From a virus: a DNA stretch of 50,809 nt. The stretch is from positions 1 to 50,809 of IMG/VR virus record IMGVR_UViG_3300017917_000139, one strand, 5' to 3'. Position 1 is the stretch's first letter. Every line of letters begins with the position of its first letter. Position numbers and translations under genes: made by a program. The notes beneath the pieces are model-generated. The model worked only from the letters and a program-made list of their open reading frames with translations, was not told the origin of the DNA and searched no databases. Positions 16,235 through 27,200 of this stretch are shown here, in pieces.

Positions 16235-17578
16235 TTAATTTAATGCTACCCAACCACTTCCAGTGTATCCAAAGAAAGTAGTTCCTGAAGTTACAAATAC
16301 AATCATACCAGCAGTTGGGCTGGTTATAGATGAATCTCGTACTGTTGTGTTTGCATATACCGCTGTTTTAAGGAACGACGATGCGTTTACTGTTGAAGCA
16401 TTAACATTGGTTACATTAGCATGAGTACCGTGGTGTGTGGTTGCAGAAATATTTGCTAGACCATTCAAGTTTGTAACAGTTACGTTGCTGATTGTAGCAT
16501 TTCCTGCGGTAACAACATTGGCATAAACATTACCAAAATATCTATTAGGAGCACCAATACTGCTGCCACCGTTAGATCCTGGACGCAAGAAACCCGATAC
16601 TGTTAAGTTGCTTGAGAACGTACCGTCTCCGGCCACTGATACTGTTGTGTTGGCTGTTACTGCACCACCTACTACTAAAGCGTTTGAGAAATTTGCTTGT
16701 CTATTAGACCCGCTTATACTAAACGTCTTAGATACTGTACCTGCACTGTTAGCCCAAAATTCTATATCATTATCATTTTTACTGCTGGTTATAATTACGT
16801 TACTGGTTGTAGCTGCAATGCTTAACACATTACCTACACCAAAGCCACCTGTTATGCCTGTGCCTGTGGTAATTTTGTAATTAGTTGATGCATCTTGATC
16901 GCTACGTAAGAATTGACTTGATGTTAACCCGCTTAACAAGCTGGTATTATTAGCTAAACCACCTTCAAACTTAGCACTAGAGTGTACGTTTATACCGTAT
17001 TTGATACTAGAGAATCCGCTGATTGTAGTTTGCGGAGTAAATGGAGTAGTGTTACCGCTGACTATGCCTATAACACTTCCACCAACTAGTAATTTAATTA
17101 CAACCTGACTGTTACTATTACTGTCAAGAATTGTATCAACTACGGATCCTGTAGTACCGCCCACTGTACTAAATGCTGGGCCCACTGTGATCCACCCGTT
17201 AGTACTACCGCCGTAGACTTTAAGTTGAAGAGATGCTTGATCCCACCAAAGATCACCTTCAATAGGCGCAGGGCTAGTTGGAGTTGTTGTTGATTTTGTT
17301 AGGCTAGCTAATGGCTTCCAAAGATTGCTACTACCATCAGTGCTAATTTTAAGCAGACTGTTTGCAGTGTCGTACCATAGTTGTCCTGTTTGTGGTGCAC
17401 TAGGTGCAGTACCGTAGGCAAAATTTTCTAAAAGTTTAACTAAGTTTGAATTTAGAAAGTTGCCGTAACCTGCGTAGTTTTTACCTATCAACACAAGACT
17501 AGTAGAAGAACTATTAACGGTACCATCCGAAATAGTTCCAATCACTGTACTGTCTGTTTTAGTAATGTTATATGCCAT
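16235..17578 (-). CDS. Tail-fibre protein (paralogue 2 of 3)
   Basis: 447 residues with the shared N-terminal fibre domain (SLVLIGKNYAGYGNFLNSN, LVKLLENF, APQTGQLWYD). Next come a Gly/Ser/Thr-rich shaft with many short beta repeats containing NVT and NAS, and a compact end with TAGMIVFVTSGTTFFGYTG and SGWVALN. That last segment is a common fibre-tip motif in which short strands end with a Gly-Trp. No chaperone domain is present, so trimerisation may rely on the neighbouring protein or a separate chaperone. A GATAAATA box 21 bases upstream may be a late promoter. Start ATG with AGGT about eight bases upstream. Confidence 0.75.
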   Translation of the reverse strand: MAYNITKTDSTVIGTISDGTVNSSSTSLVLIGKNYAGYGNFLNSNLVKLLENFAYGTAPSAPQTGQLWYDTANSLLKISTDGSSNLWKPLASLTKSTTTPTSPAPIEGDLWWDQASLQLKVYGGSTNGWITVGPAFSTVGGTTGSVVDTILDSNSNSQVVIKLLVGGSVIGIVSGNTTPFTPQTTISGFSSIKYGINVHSSAKFEGGLANNTSLLSGLTSSQFLRSDQDASTNYKITTGTGITGGFGVGNVLSIAATTSNVIITSSKNDNDIEFWANSAGTVSKTFSISGSNRQANFSNALVVGGAVTANTTVSVAGDGTFSSNLTVSGFLRPGSNGGSSIGAPNRYFGNVYANVVTAGNATISNVTVTNLNGLANISATTHHGTHANVTNVNASTVNASSFLKTAVYANTTVRDSSITSPTAGMIVFVTSGTTFFGYTGSGWVALN

Positions 17579-17598
17579 GTTGCTTACCTATTATTAAA

Positions 17599-17606
17599 TA
17601 TTTATC
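17599..17606 (-). promoter_or_regulatory. Late-promoter-like box GATAAATA
   Basis: On the minus strand this reads GATAAATA, one base off the T4 late consensus TATAAATA. It stands 20 bases before the start of the fibre gene ending at 16235, which would give a leader of roughly 14 bases. T4 late promoters need only this -10-type box together with the gp55 sigma factor, which this phage encodes. AT-rich sequence makes chance matches likely. Confidence 0.4.
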
Positions 17607-17614
17607 TTACCATA

Positions 17615-19012
17615 TTATACGGTGTATTGGAACCAGAAATCGCCATCGTTGGATCCTATGTCGTTTACACCAACATTTGGTTCTTCTGTGCTAACAAATT
17701 TAGCACTACCGTCCCACCATTGTGTTGCGTTTTTAACAAATGCTGTGGTAGCTATTCTAGTGTTACCAACACCATTGTATGTATCAGGCTGGGTTACTGC
17801 TACCGCACCATTGCGTAGATTTACACCTGCAGAGCTAGCAGTCATTACACTTGCACCATCAATAGCAAGATTAGCTGACCCGGTACCTGTGTCAAGAATT
17901 TCCATGTAGCTATTGCCTTGGTAAATCTTGTTCTTTAAGAAACCTGAATTGTTAATAACAAACTCTGTGGTTGCTATCCATGTATTAGCTGTATCGACTG
18001 GTGCTGTTACTGCTGTAGATACTCCCCAAAGGTTAGCATCAATAAATCGATCGTCGACATAACCTTTAGTGGCAACGCCCAATGTAGTTGTAGGATTTGC
18101 TGCAACTTCTACCGTGCCATTGCTACCGTTGATGTTTATATATTTGCTTACTGTACCACCAACATTTGCATAAAGCTCAACATTACCACCGTTAGAATTG
18201 TTAGTGATACGACTGTGGATATTGCTCACGCTTAGTGTCAGGTCACCGCCAACTCCTAGGGTAATTCCGCTATCATTAACTAAGGTTAATGTTCCTGTAC
18301 CAGTATTGTTGATATTTGTACGGAAGTGATTAGCTGCAGGTTGTCCGCCTAGATAGCTAGCATTGTTAGCAGTACCGTATATAACGTAACTGCTATTCAT
18401 GTTGTAACCTAGCTGAATATTACCAAATCCAGAAATAGCTACGTTAGGCTGAAATGTAGAATCTTTGCTTACGATAGCAGTGCGAGTGCCATCTAAATAG
18501 ATACTAACTACATTATGTAATACCGCCGAAGTGTCTTCAATTTGTTCCCATATCGCAGTACTCTTACCGTTAACTACACTGTAGCCAGGGCCTACTAATA
18601 CCCAACCAGCTGCGCTGAATGGACTAGTACCATCATATACATAAAATTGTTTATTAACACTGTCTAACCAAAAATCACCAGCTACAGTGGTTGTCGGAGC
18701 AGTAGCAGAAACTGTGGCACTACCAATGTTGCGCCATACACCTGCACCAGGACTAGTGTCAGTTGAACTATTTGCCCATGCTTTTAATCTTTTCTCACCA
18801 GAATCCCACCATAGCTGTCCAATGATTGGATCATTAGGTGCTCCTGTACCTGAAAAGTTTTCTAATAATCTAATCAGATTGTCAAGCATTACCTGACCAT
18901 AGTTACTATAGTTGCGGCCTACTAGAGTTAAATCAGTAGTGGCCGTATCTACAGTACCATCTAGAATAGTGCCTAGCGTCTGTCCATCTCTTGTAGTTAT
19001 AATATATGGCAT
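17615..19012 (-). CDS. Tail-fibre protein (paralogue 1 of 3)
   Basis: 465 residues. The N-terminal domain has TDLTLVGRNYSNYGQVMLD, NLIRLLENF and IIGQLWWDSGEKRLKAW, the same design as its two neighbours. The centre contains VSIYLDGTRTAIVSKD and a beta-rich shaft. The C-terminal part has two copies of a short motif, TANTWIATTEFV and GNTRIATTAFVKN, of the kind 'T.ATT.FV' known from fibre repeats. It ends with DIGSNDGDFWFQYTV, another common fibre end. AGGATAAAG lies just before the ATG and may be the ribosome site. Function: part of the fibre set, probably receptor-contacting or a connector. Confidence 0.75.
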   Translation of the reverse strand: MPYIITTRDGQTLGTILDGTVDTATTDLTLVGRNYSNYGQVMLDNLIRLLENFSGTGAPNDPIIGQLWWDSGEKRLKAWANSSTDTSPGAGVWRNIGSATVSATAPTTTVAGDFWLDSVNKQFYVYDGTSPFSAAGWVLVGPGYSVVNGKSTAIWEQIEDTSAVLHNVVSIYLDGTRTAIVSKDSTFQPNVAISGFGNIQLGYNMNSSYVIYGTANNASYLGGQPAANHFRTNINNTGTGTLTLVNDSGITLGVGGDLTLSVSNIHSRITNNSNGGNVELYANVGGTVSKYININGSNGTVEVAANPTTTLGVATKGYVDDRFIDANLWGVSTAVTAPVDTANTWIATTEFVINNSGFLKNKIYQGNSYMEILDTGTGSANLAIDGASVMTASSAGVNLRNGAVAVTQPDTYNGVGNTRIATTAFVKNATQWWDGSAKFVSTEEPNVGVNDIGSNDGDFWFQYTV

Positions 19013-19024
19013 TTCTTTATCCTA

Positions 19025-19651
19025 TTATGCGTTAGTACTTAAATTAGTCAGTGTTTGTATGCGCACTGTGTAATCAATTTGAATTAATCTGTTCAACGAT
19101 TTTTGCACAGGACTAAAGATCACGTGTGTTAATAGTGGTCCTAGGCCATCGCCGTCGTCGCTGAATCCTTTTAATCCTAGTTCATCGAAAACGAATTCAC
19201 CGCTGAGGTCTTGACTGTTATCAAAGACTGCTTGCCCTGCTGGCTCGCCGTAGTCTAACAAACAACTTACAATTATGTCAGTGTAAATCAATCCGTCAGT
19301 GTGACTGATTTGAATTTTGTTTCTTGCTTTGTCGCCATTGGCGGCATTAGTATCATCAACAATTTTATAATATGTTGGATTATACAAGTCAGCATTAGAT
19401 ACATTAGTATTTGTTGGCAAGTATGTGATAACACCTGTAGTGTCAACCGTAGTACCACCGTTACCGAAGTGCATTTCACTAATGAATCCACCGTATCCTG
19501 GCAAACTATTTTTGTTAGCTAAACAGTTAGCTATAGCTTTACTCATGTTTTCGTAGTGGATGGCGTTTTTCTTATCCACAAAAATTTCTTTTGTGATAGG
19601 ATCGAAAATCTTTACCATTCCAATAACATCTAAATTCATTGTTAAACTCAT
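19025..19651 (-). CDS. Conserved virion-associated protein with IKIFDP-type N-terminal motif
   Basis: 208 residues. Near the N-terminus is MVKIFDPITKEIFVDKKNA followed by IHYENMSKAIANCLAN, a segment I associate with a conserved family next to tail genes in marine T4-like phages. The rest is beta-rich with GYGGFISEMHFGNGGT and a C-terminal stretch ending YTVRIQTLT. No enzyme motif is seen. The gene starts one base after the stop of the 54-residue gene, which contains the same IKIFDPxTxEVFV motif. Likely a structural or assembly protein of the tail fibre or baseplate periphery. Confidence 0.7.
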   Translation of the reverse strand: MSLTMNLDVIGMVKIFDPITKEIFVDKKNAIHYENMSKAIANCLANKNSLPGYGGFISEMHFGNGGTTVDTTGVITYLPTNTNVSNADLYNPTYYKIVDDTNAANGDKARNKIQISHTDGLIYTDIIVSCLLDYGEPAGQAVFDNSQDLSGEFVFDELGLKGFSDDGDGLGPLLTHVIFSPVQKSLNRLIQIDYTVRIQTLTNLSTNA

Positions 19652-19652
19652 A

Positions 19653-19817
19653 TTATGCTCGTCCGTTTACGAAAACTTCTTGTGTTTCTGGGTCAAATAT
19701 TTTTATATGGCCTTGCACATGAACCCCACCGCGCTCGTCAGGTTGACGTGCTGTAGGTTGAGGTTGTTTGACCGTTGCTTCATTTTTTTCTTCAATATTG
19801 TTATTTATCGTATTCAT
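19653..19817 (-). CDS. Small 54-residue protein sharing the IKIFDPxTxEVFV motif
   Basis: The reading frame runs from ATG at 19817 to TAA at 19653-19655. The start MNTINNNIEEKNEATVK is followed by a Pro/Gln/Arg-rich linker and the C-terminal GHIKIFDPETQEVFVNGRA. That end matches the start of the next gene (VKIFDPITKEIFVDKKN) closely, so the two share an ancestral module or contact the same partner. It lies 11 bases after the stop of the repeat protein gene and one base before the next ATG, which supports a real gene in a tight operon. A weak AGG-like site precedes it. Function unknown. Confidence 0.65.
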   Translation of the reverse strand: MNTINNNIEEKNEATVKQPQPTARQPDERGGVHVQGHIKIFDPETQEVFVNGRA

Positions 19818-19828
19818 AGCCTAGTGTT

Positions 19829-21229
19829 TTAAGGATTTTCAATGTTATAAATTCTTTGTGCTAGTTGATTTATAGCATCACTTAGCGTGAAAACGTTACT
19901 GGTCCAATGCGCTGTGTTAGACATTGTAAATGCAATATTTGAAGTGCCACTGGTTATACTAGTAACGTTGCTTTCTAAATTGCTAATATTGCCAAGAATA
20001 AACGCACCTTGAACTTCTACTATGTTCATTCTTGCAAACAAGTTGCCAACATCGGCGTCTAATAAAGCAATATTACCGCTAACTACACCTAAATTTGCGT
20101 ATATGTTTGCAACATTACCTTGTAATACATTAACGTTACCTTGTAGTACAGTAACATTAGATTCAGTGTTGGTTATTGTTGTAGCGATATCTGATGTAAA
20201 TGCCGTTGATTGCACTGTAAGATCTGGCCATAATAGTGATCCATCTTCTAAGTATTGCCATATGTGTACATTTGCAGGATCACTAGTATTTTGTACATTA
20301 ACTTGTACACTAACATTACTTACAATCACGCTTGACATTACACTTGCGTTTGTATCTAAAGCATTTAAACCTACGATGCCATCAACTGGACTATTTAATG
20401 CTAGCCCGTATACACCTGGTTGACCAATAACTGCGGTTTCTTCAATGAAGCTACCTTGGCTAAAAGTTATTTGTGTGTCAGCAACATTAAGTGTGGTTGC
20501 GGCAATATCTGCGGCAATAGGCACACTTGATTGAACAGCGCCATTGGCTACACTTAGTTGAGCTCCACCAATATAAATTGTACTACCGCTTAGGTATAAA
20601 TCTTTCCACTGTGCTGAAGGACTACCTAAACTATATGTAACGTTTGCGCTAGGAATAACATTGCCAAACGTAACTATACCTGTAGAAATGTTAGCAATTA
20701 GTCCTGCCTGTGCAGCGGCATTAGCAGTAAGTGTCGCAAGCTCGCCGGCCTGAACAGCGGCATTACTTGTTAATGTAGCAAGTAGTCCTGCTTGTACTGC
20801 AGCATTGCCAGTTAACGTAGATAGGTCACCGCTTTGTGCTCCGGCGTTAGCAGTTAAGGTAGCAAGTTCGCCAGCTTGTGCTGCCGCATTAGCAGTCAAG
20901 GTAGCTAGTTGTCCTGCTTGCGTTGCAGCATTGGCCTGTAGATCTGCTATCTCTCCAGACTTAATTGCTAGATTACTATAAATGTCTGCAATGGCTCCCG
21001 CCTGTACTGCGGCATTACTTGTAAGAGTAGCAATCTGCCCTGCTTGTGTTGCGGCATTGGCTACAATATTTGCGTAGTCTGCTCCTGATGCACCTAAAAT
21101 GTAATCAGTAAGCTGTCCTACATTACCTTTTACCGTAGTCAATGTTCCTGCGACATTGGCAACCATTGGTATCTGGACATTTGCCAGTACCGCGGTTAAA
21201 TTGCTTAGTTCGCTAATTTTTATTGTCAT
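19829..21229 (-). CDS. Structural protein with nine 14-residue repeats and fibre-like C-terminus
   Basis: 466 residues. Residues 1-57 hold the start [11 protein letters not shown] and a hydrophobic N-terminal part similar to fibre-attachment segments. Residues 58-183 are nine consecutive 14-residue repeats of the type NAAxQAGxLATLTA. A beta-rich part follows ([20 protein letters not shown], a frequent fibre motif), then a region with several NVxxLQGNV segments likely to form a coiled coil, and a C-terminus with [16 protein letters not shown]. The repeats may form a coiled coil or a solenoid rod. The ATG overlaps the stop of the giant gene (ATGA), so its translation is tied to it. Likely a fibre shaft or connector between the giant protein and the fibres. 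Confidence 0.75.
   Translation of the reverse strand: MTIKISELSNLTAVLANVQIPMVANVAGTLTTVKGNVGQLTDYILGASGADYANIVANAATQAGQIATLTSNAAVQAGAIADIYSNLAIKSGEIADLQANAATQAGQLATLTANAAAQAGELATLTANAGAQSGDLSTLTGNAAVQAGLLATLTSNAAVQAGELATLTANAAAQAGLIANISTGIVTFGNVIPSANVTYSLGSPSAQWKDLYLSGSTIYIGGAQLSVANGAVQSSVPIAADIAATTLNVADTQITFSQGSFIEETAVIGQPGVYGLALNSPVDGIVGLNALDTNASVMSSVIVSNVSVQVNVQNTSDPANVHIWQYLEDGSLLWPDLTVQSTAFTSDIATTITNTESNVTVLQGNVNVLQGNVANIYANLGVVSGNIALLDADVGNLFARMNIVEVQGAFILGNISNLESNVTSITSGTSNIAFTMSNTAHWTSNVFTLSDAINQLAQRIYNIENP
20681..21058 (-). repeat. Nine 42-bp (14-residue) tandem repeats inside the structural gene
   Basis: Translated units: [126 protein letters not shown]. Each is 42 bp. The copies are alike but not identical at DNA level, so they diverged after duplication and could still change number by recombination. 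Confidence 0.85.
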
Positions 21230-24200
21230 GCCTGATCTTCCTCAACAAGTATTTCACCATTTTCAGTTGTTATTGTATTTACCGCATCTTCAGTAGTGAT
21301 CATTTCAGATACGGTTGCAACTTGTACGTTTCCAGCAGTTGCGGCTTTTAGGAACAATGCAGCTGTGGTAGTCGAACCTTCAAGTCCTGTACCATCTGCT
21401 CCAACATTAGCTGTCCAGTTCAACCATACGTTTGCGTATGATGTTTCTAATATTGTTCCTGCTGCAAATGTTCTAGTATATGTATTTCCTACATTTGCTG
21501 TGTTAACTGTTACTGTAATATTGCTAGATAAAACATTAGCGTATCTAACATTAGCACCAGTAATGTATTGGTTCGCTCCAGAATCAATTACTCTTGCGCC
21601 TATACCATGTATCGGCAGAATTGCTGTACCGTGGGTGCCTCGACGTATTTTGCCTAAGGTGTTAGAATCAGCGTTTAATTCATAGTAGGTAATTCTTTCT
21701 GGTCCTATAAAGATAACACCTGGCATATTTGATGCTGGGAACGGAACAGACAGCACACTAGCGTCTGCTACATGTATTACTGTATCGGTTGGTAACAATG
21801 CCTGTGTTAGTGTAGTAGAATATGCATCAGCCACTCTTGAATATACCATGTCACCTAACATGTTGTTAAACACTCGATAGCCTAACACTTCTGTATTACC
21901 ATTTATCTTGGTATAAATTTGCATGTCTATAGAGTCAAACACACGACCAGGAATCAGTTCTTCAGGTGCGTGGCTCGAGTATGTGCTAACAAATCCCGAA
22001 CCATCTACAATAATATCTTCGGCACGTGTACCTAATAAAGTATCAGTGTACGAACTGCGAATCACAGTATCTAGTGAAGATTCACTTAGCAATGGAGTTC
22101 CGTCGCTGTCATAATCTATGTTGTCAAATACACTACCGTAAGGTGCACCAAATCCTGGGTTCTGCGCAAATTCTGCACCTTGTACCTGAACTCCAGGATA
22201 ATCTATGCTTGAGACCAATTGACCTAATCCGTGATATGTAGCTGTTAATACATTACCCTGTGCTTGATTTTGTTCTCTGTCTAATTGTATTGCTGTAACA
22301 TTAACTGCTACAGGATAAACAGAGGTACTGGTCACAGTCATGTTTCCTGGATTAGAGGTTAAGTTTACAATATTAACTGTGTTGCCTAAGGTAAACTCAT
22401 AATCAGTCAGGTAAGATCCAACTCTATATGCGTTAGTTATGTTTCCGTATAAAGAAGATAAATTAGCTAAGATTTCAACGTTAGCATATAAAGAAACATT
22501 AGCCCATTTTGAAGTAATAACATTACCAGTGTTTATGTAAGTATTAGAAACATGTGTTTGACTAATTTGATCGCCCACATTAGCTGTGATGTTTCCGCTT
22601 AGTAGTAATACCCCCGACACTACTTCAATGACAGAAGCAGCGTTTGCAAAACTACTGCTAACTGTCATATTTCTACGTAGTCCTGGTAATGATGTTACAT
22701 ACATCACATTACTGTTATTCACAGTCTGCGCTACAGTAATTTCTCTTGTGACAGTTTCTATAACCGGCATATCTATGCGAGGTTGGTAGAATCCTACTAT
22801 ACGATCATTTGCTGTAGCAAACACATTAGCTGTTAGTAAATTATAATCTGTAGGTACAAAGGTACTACCTGTTGTAATATTTGCTTTTACTGAATAAGCG
22901 TTTCTTATCAATTGATCGCCGTCTGATCTACTGTAGGCAATAACATCACCTGCTCTGTATGTTGTATTAGCTGCCCACTCTTTAACTTCACTGTGATATG
23001 TCACACGATCAAACTTCATGTGTGTTTCAAAGCTTCTTACATAATAATTCTTCATCAAAGCCACAGCTTCTGCTGGTGTTGAAGCACTGCCATTGATAAT
23101 TACTGTTGGTGTAGTTGTGTAACCTCCACCAGAATTTGTAACTGTAATACCAATTACCGCACCAGTGTTGCCGTCAATGGTAGCTATAGCTGTAGCGCCT
23201 TTACCACCGCCACCTGTAATTGTAACCAGAGGTGGTGTAGCATAATTAGCACCAGACTGGCTTATTGTTATGCTGTCCAGTGATAGCGCACGATTGTTAT
23301 ACCATTGATTATATGTTTCGGTCTGCCACAAAGCTTCGTCTTTTTCAATTTCTTCGCCGCTTGGACTACGGAACAATTCTAAAGTAGTGTCGTAGTATGC
23401 TGGCAAGTCAAAGTCTGTAATACTACCCAAGAATTCATCAGATCCTGTGTAGTCAATAGTATACTCTCTAACTTTAGATCTGTAAGGTTTAACTTCGTTA
23501 ATGTAATTTTGATAATATGTTTGATTATCACGAACGTAACTTGGGAACTGACTTAGAGTTCTTAGTTTATGTGTAACGCTTACAAAACTTGATTTGAATA
23601 ACCAATCAACATAATTTTGTTCTGTCAACAAGTAGTTAATCAAGGTAAAGAACAAATCACTGGATTTACCAGATAGGTTATTAATAAAGATTGTATCTTT
23701 AATTGCGGTAACAATACTGCGTATTTCAGTATTAGGACTTTGATCATAACGATTAGTATCAAATCCTTGATTTCCGTAACCGATCTCACGTTGACCAAAA
23801 TTACTTAAAGAGTCGCTTAATTGTATAGTACCGTTTTGTATACCTACAGAAGTAAATGATCTATCTGCACCTACTAAGAATAATCTCCATTCACCGTTGC
23901 CCATGTTAGTAACTTTAATAATGTCACCAACAGCATAAGGCAATTTCAGTGCATCTACATATGAATTAACGCTGTAAGTAGGTTTAGTAGTTGTGCTGTA
24001 GCCAGAAGCATACCAATCTATATAATTCCAATATAGACTGTTCTTGTAGCTTTGTATGCGACGAATATTCCAAGTTTTGTTACTGGTTAATTCGTATAGC
24101 ACCCAAAGTCCGTTTTGAGTTGCGTCACTTTCAACTAATACAACATGTCCTACATCTAGTGTTTCTGCATCAATATAGCCTAGTTCAATGTTAGTGGGCA

Positions 24201-27200
24201 CACTTTCGTGGTACTCACCTAATTTTTTGCTAGGTAAAGGCTCTTGATCGTTTAGTGCAGATAAGTCAAAATTGTCTGCTATAGGATTTTCAACAAATAC
24301 CTGATTAACAAATGATATCAATTGTGCCATAGCTGATAAACGATCAACAAACATACTTTGTCTAGGACGTATGCTGATACCATAGCGTTCTGCAGCACTC
24401 AACTGAGGATCAGGAACACTGTTGCCTGCACTATCTATTCCGCTTAAACTATCTATCATCTTGTTAACAATTTTAACAGGTAGGATAGCTTTAGGATTGT
24501 TTTCTTGTATTAACTCATACTCGCTGTGGATAATATTAGTGTTGATTGATTTTTGGAAATCAATATGTAGAACAGTATTATCTGCAGAAAGGTAAGGGCT
24601 AACGTTATATAATATAACAGCATCATTACGTATAACTGCACCATAGGCAATACCTTGTGATTTAGGATTCTGTATTAGATCCTGTACACTAGAAATAGGT
24701 ATGCGTCTGCGAGCGTTGTTTTTGTCTACTACAGTTTTACCTTTGACCCAGAAATAATATTTTGTTGAAATAATATTGCTTGTAGCGTCAACAAATATAT
24801 TTTCCACGTAAGCACTGTTGTCAGGATGTTTAGGAACGCCGTTACCGCCATTTTCAACGTACTGACTAGGCAATACCGAACTCTCTACCCATTCATATAT
24901 GTCAACAGATGATCCTGGGAATATATTCCCCCAATTAATACTTCTAAATGTCAATGAACCTTGTTCATAATCGATAAATCTAATTGTACTCAGATCCCAC
25001 CAAACTTGACCTACTTGTGCCTCGCCCCAATAGACCTTTTGATTCATTCCGGCTTGTACACTAGATGCACGATTGTACAGTGCAGGATCATATTCTGTTT
25101 TGTAGGTTATTTCTTGTTCAGCCTGACCTAATATTTTACCTTTAGCAGGATCAATGAATTGCAGATTGTTTACAATAGTATTGCTCATGCTGTCATACAA
25201 ATACATTCTCGACACACTGTCAATGTCAACTTGATTTTCTTGATAGTGTATTAAATTCCAACCTCTGGTCATTTTAGGGTTATTAAAGACAAACACACTA
25301 CCAGCATTTTCGCCGGCATCGTCATCACCAGGTGCACTGATGATAATATATGTACCTTCGATGTCTAGCGCATAGCCAAACTGATCACCTGGATCTAATT
25401 TATCAGTGTCTAACTGTTGACAGTACTGATAACGTCCTGGGTGTTCAACATCGTCGCGAGGGTCATCATATAATTCATAAATGTATACACTTCCACTTCC
25501 GTGAACGTCATCAAAGAATACCGTTGATTGGTTATCATAGGTTGTAGGTGCCGCAGTTAAGTTACTAGATTTATCTAATAGTCTTGCTTTTACAATTGAT
25601 TTACTGCTCCACGATTCTGTGTTAACATAAATCACACCGTCTACTGTAACGTAGGCTGTTGAGTTAGGGAATAACTTATCTTCGTGCGCATCAAATGTAG
25701 TAAAGGTTTTAGTAGTTCCGCGACCGCTACCAATTACCAACATGTATGCGTTAGCAGCAAGTTTAACCTTAGTACCAAAGTATTCACCCGGTGTATGGAA
25801 CGGATTAGTAATTAACTGCATCTGAGCAAACACTTCAAGACCTGCGTCAACATATACGTTGCCTGTTCCTGACAGCATACGTAAAAGATTTTTTGCCACA
25901 GTCTTGTCAGAATTTAATCTTAGGTAACCATCCTCATTAACTGCACTAACACCTAAAATGCCCGCATTGTTGATGTCAGCGACAAAACTATCTAATGTAG
26001 TTCCTGTAACAACAACTTCAAAGTTATCTAAACGAATACTTTCGCCAGGTGTGAATGTCGGATTTTTTACTGTACCAGTATTAGTGCCGTACAAACGACC
26101 TCTGTTGTGGAATTTGTAAACAGCACCAGTGTTATAAGATGTGCCTGCATCGTAGTACGGAGCACCTACATAAATCGCACAGTTGTTTGAACAAATTGTT
26201 AGGCTGGTACCTAATGCAGCATTAGCTTGAATGTATTGGTCATCACCTGTGATTTGTTCTAGCAAGTTAAACTGGTTAGTTTCGACAAATATAACTTTAC
26301 CAATTGGTGGTGGTGTTAAGAAGCGAACAGTGTTTGTGTATCCGCCAGAGTTAGCAACGATCCTGTAGTCATAGACTTCAACATCTTCAATGGTTACTCT
26401 GTATACATCGGCTATATTACTTTGAGTTTCGTAGTCGCTGGATCCGTCAGCTTTAAATGCTTCAATGATACGATCGTAAACCCAAACACTACCTGCACCA
26501 ATATTTTGTGCAATAGCTATACCGTTACCTGTTGTTGCTCCTGTAGCTACAAAGCTGGTACCTACCAGATTGTTTGCTGCTCCAACTGAAACAAAGTTAC
26601 TGGTTCCTGGACTGTTTATTATGTATGTTTTGCCTGGTTGTAGATTAGCTGCTGTGGTATGCACACCGACTAGGTCGTCTGGTGTGCCCACTGCTAGCTG
26701 AGCACCGTCAAAACTTGAACTTAGTGCATATCCATAACGTGTATTAGTGTTACCCAACGGATGTGTTAAAGGAACACCGTTATTTAACATTGTGTAATAT
26801 GGACCTTGTGACACTGACACATCTATATTAGCAGTAAAGGCTGATCTAAATGTAACAGTTTGCCCACTTACTGTATAATCAACAACCGGAATGTAAGTTC
26901 TGTCGTATGTTGTTATCAACAGGCTATTTGCATCTGTTGAGCTTACATTAGGGTCTCTAGTAAATGGAACTGTAAGGACATTTGCACCCGATGTCATCGA
27001 AACAACACCCGAGGCTTCTTTAACAAAACGTTTCAGACCATATAAGCTAACCTTACCGTTGTTGCCCACACCGCCTACGTATAACCAATCACCTGTTTGA
27101 TTAAAGGCCAAGCTAGAACCAAATTGGTCTTCACTTAGACTGACATTGCCTACTAAAACTTGTGCAGGACTAAATCCTGAAACGCTAGGGCCTTTCTTGT

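Noticed and set aside
19802-19809. GATAAATA box on the minus strand
   Set aside because: It lies inside the first codons of the 54-residue gene and about 150 bases before the next start, so it is more likely a chance match than a promoter.
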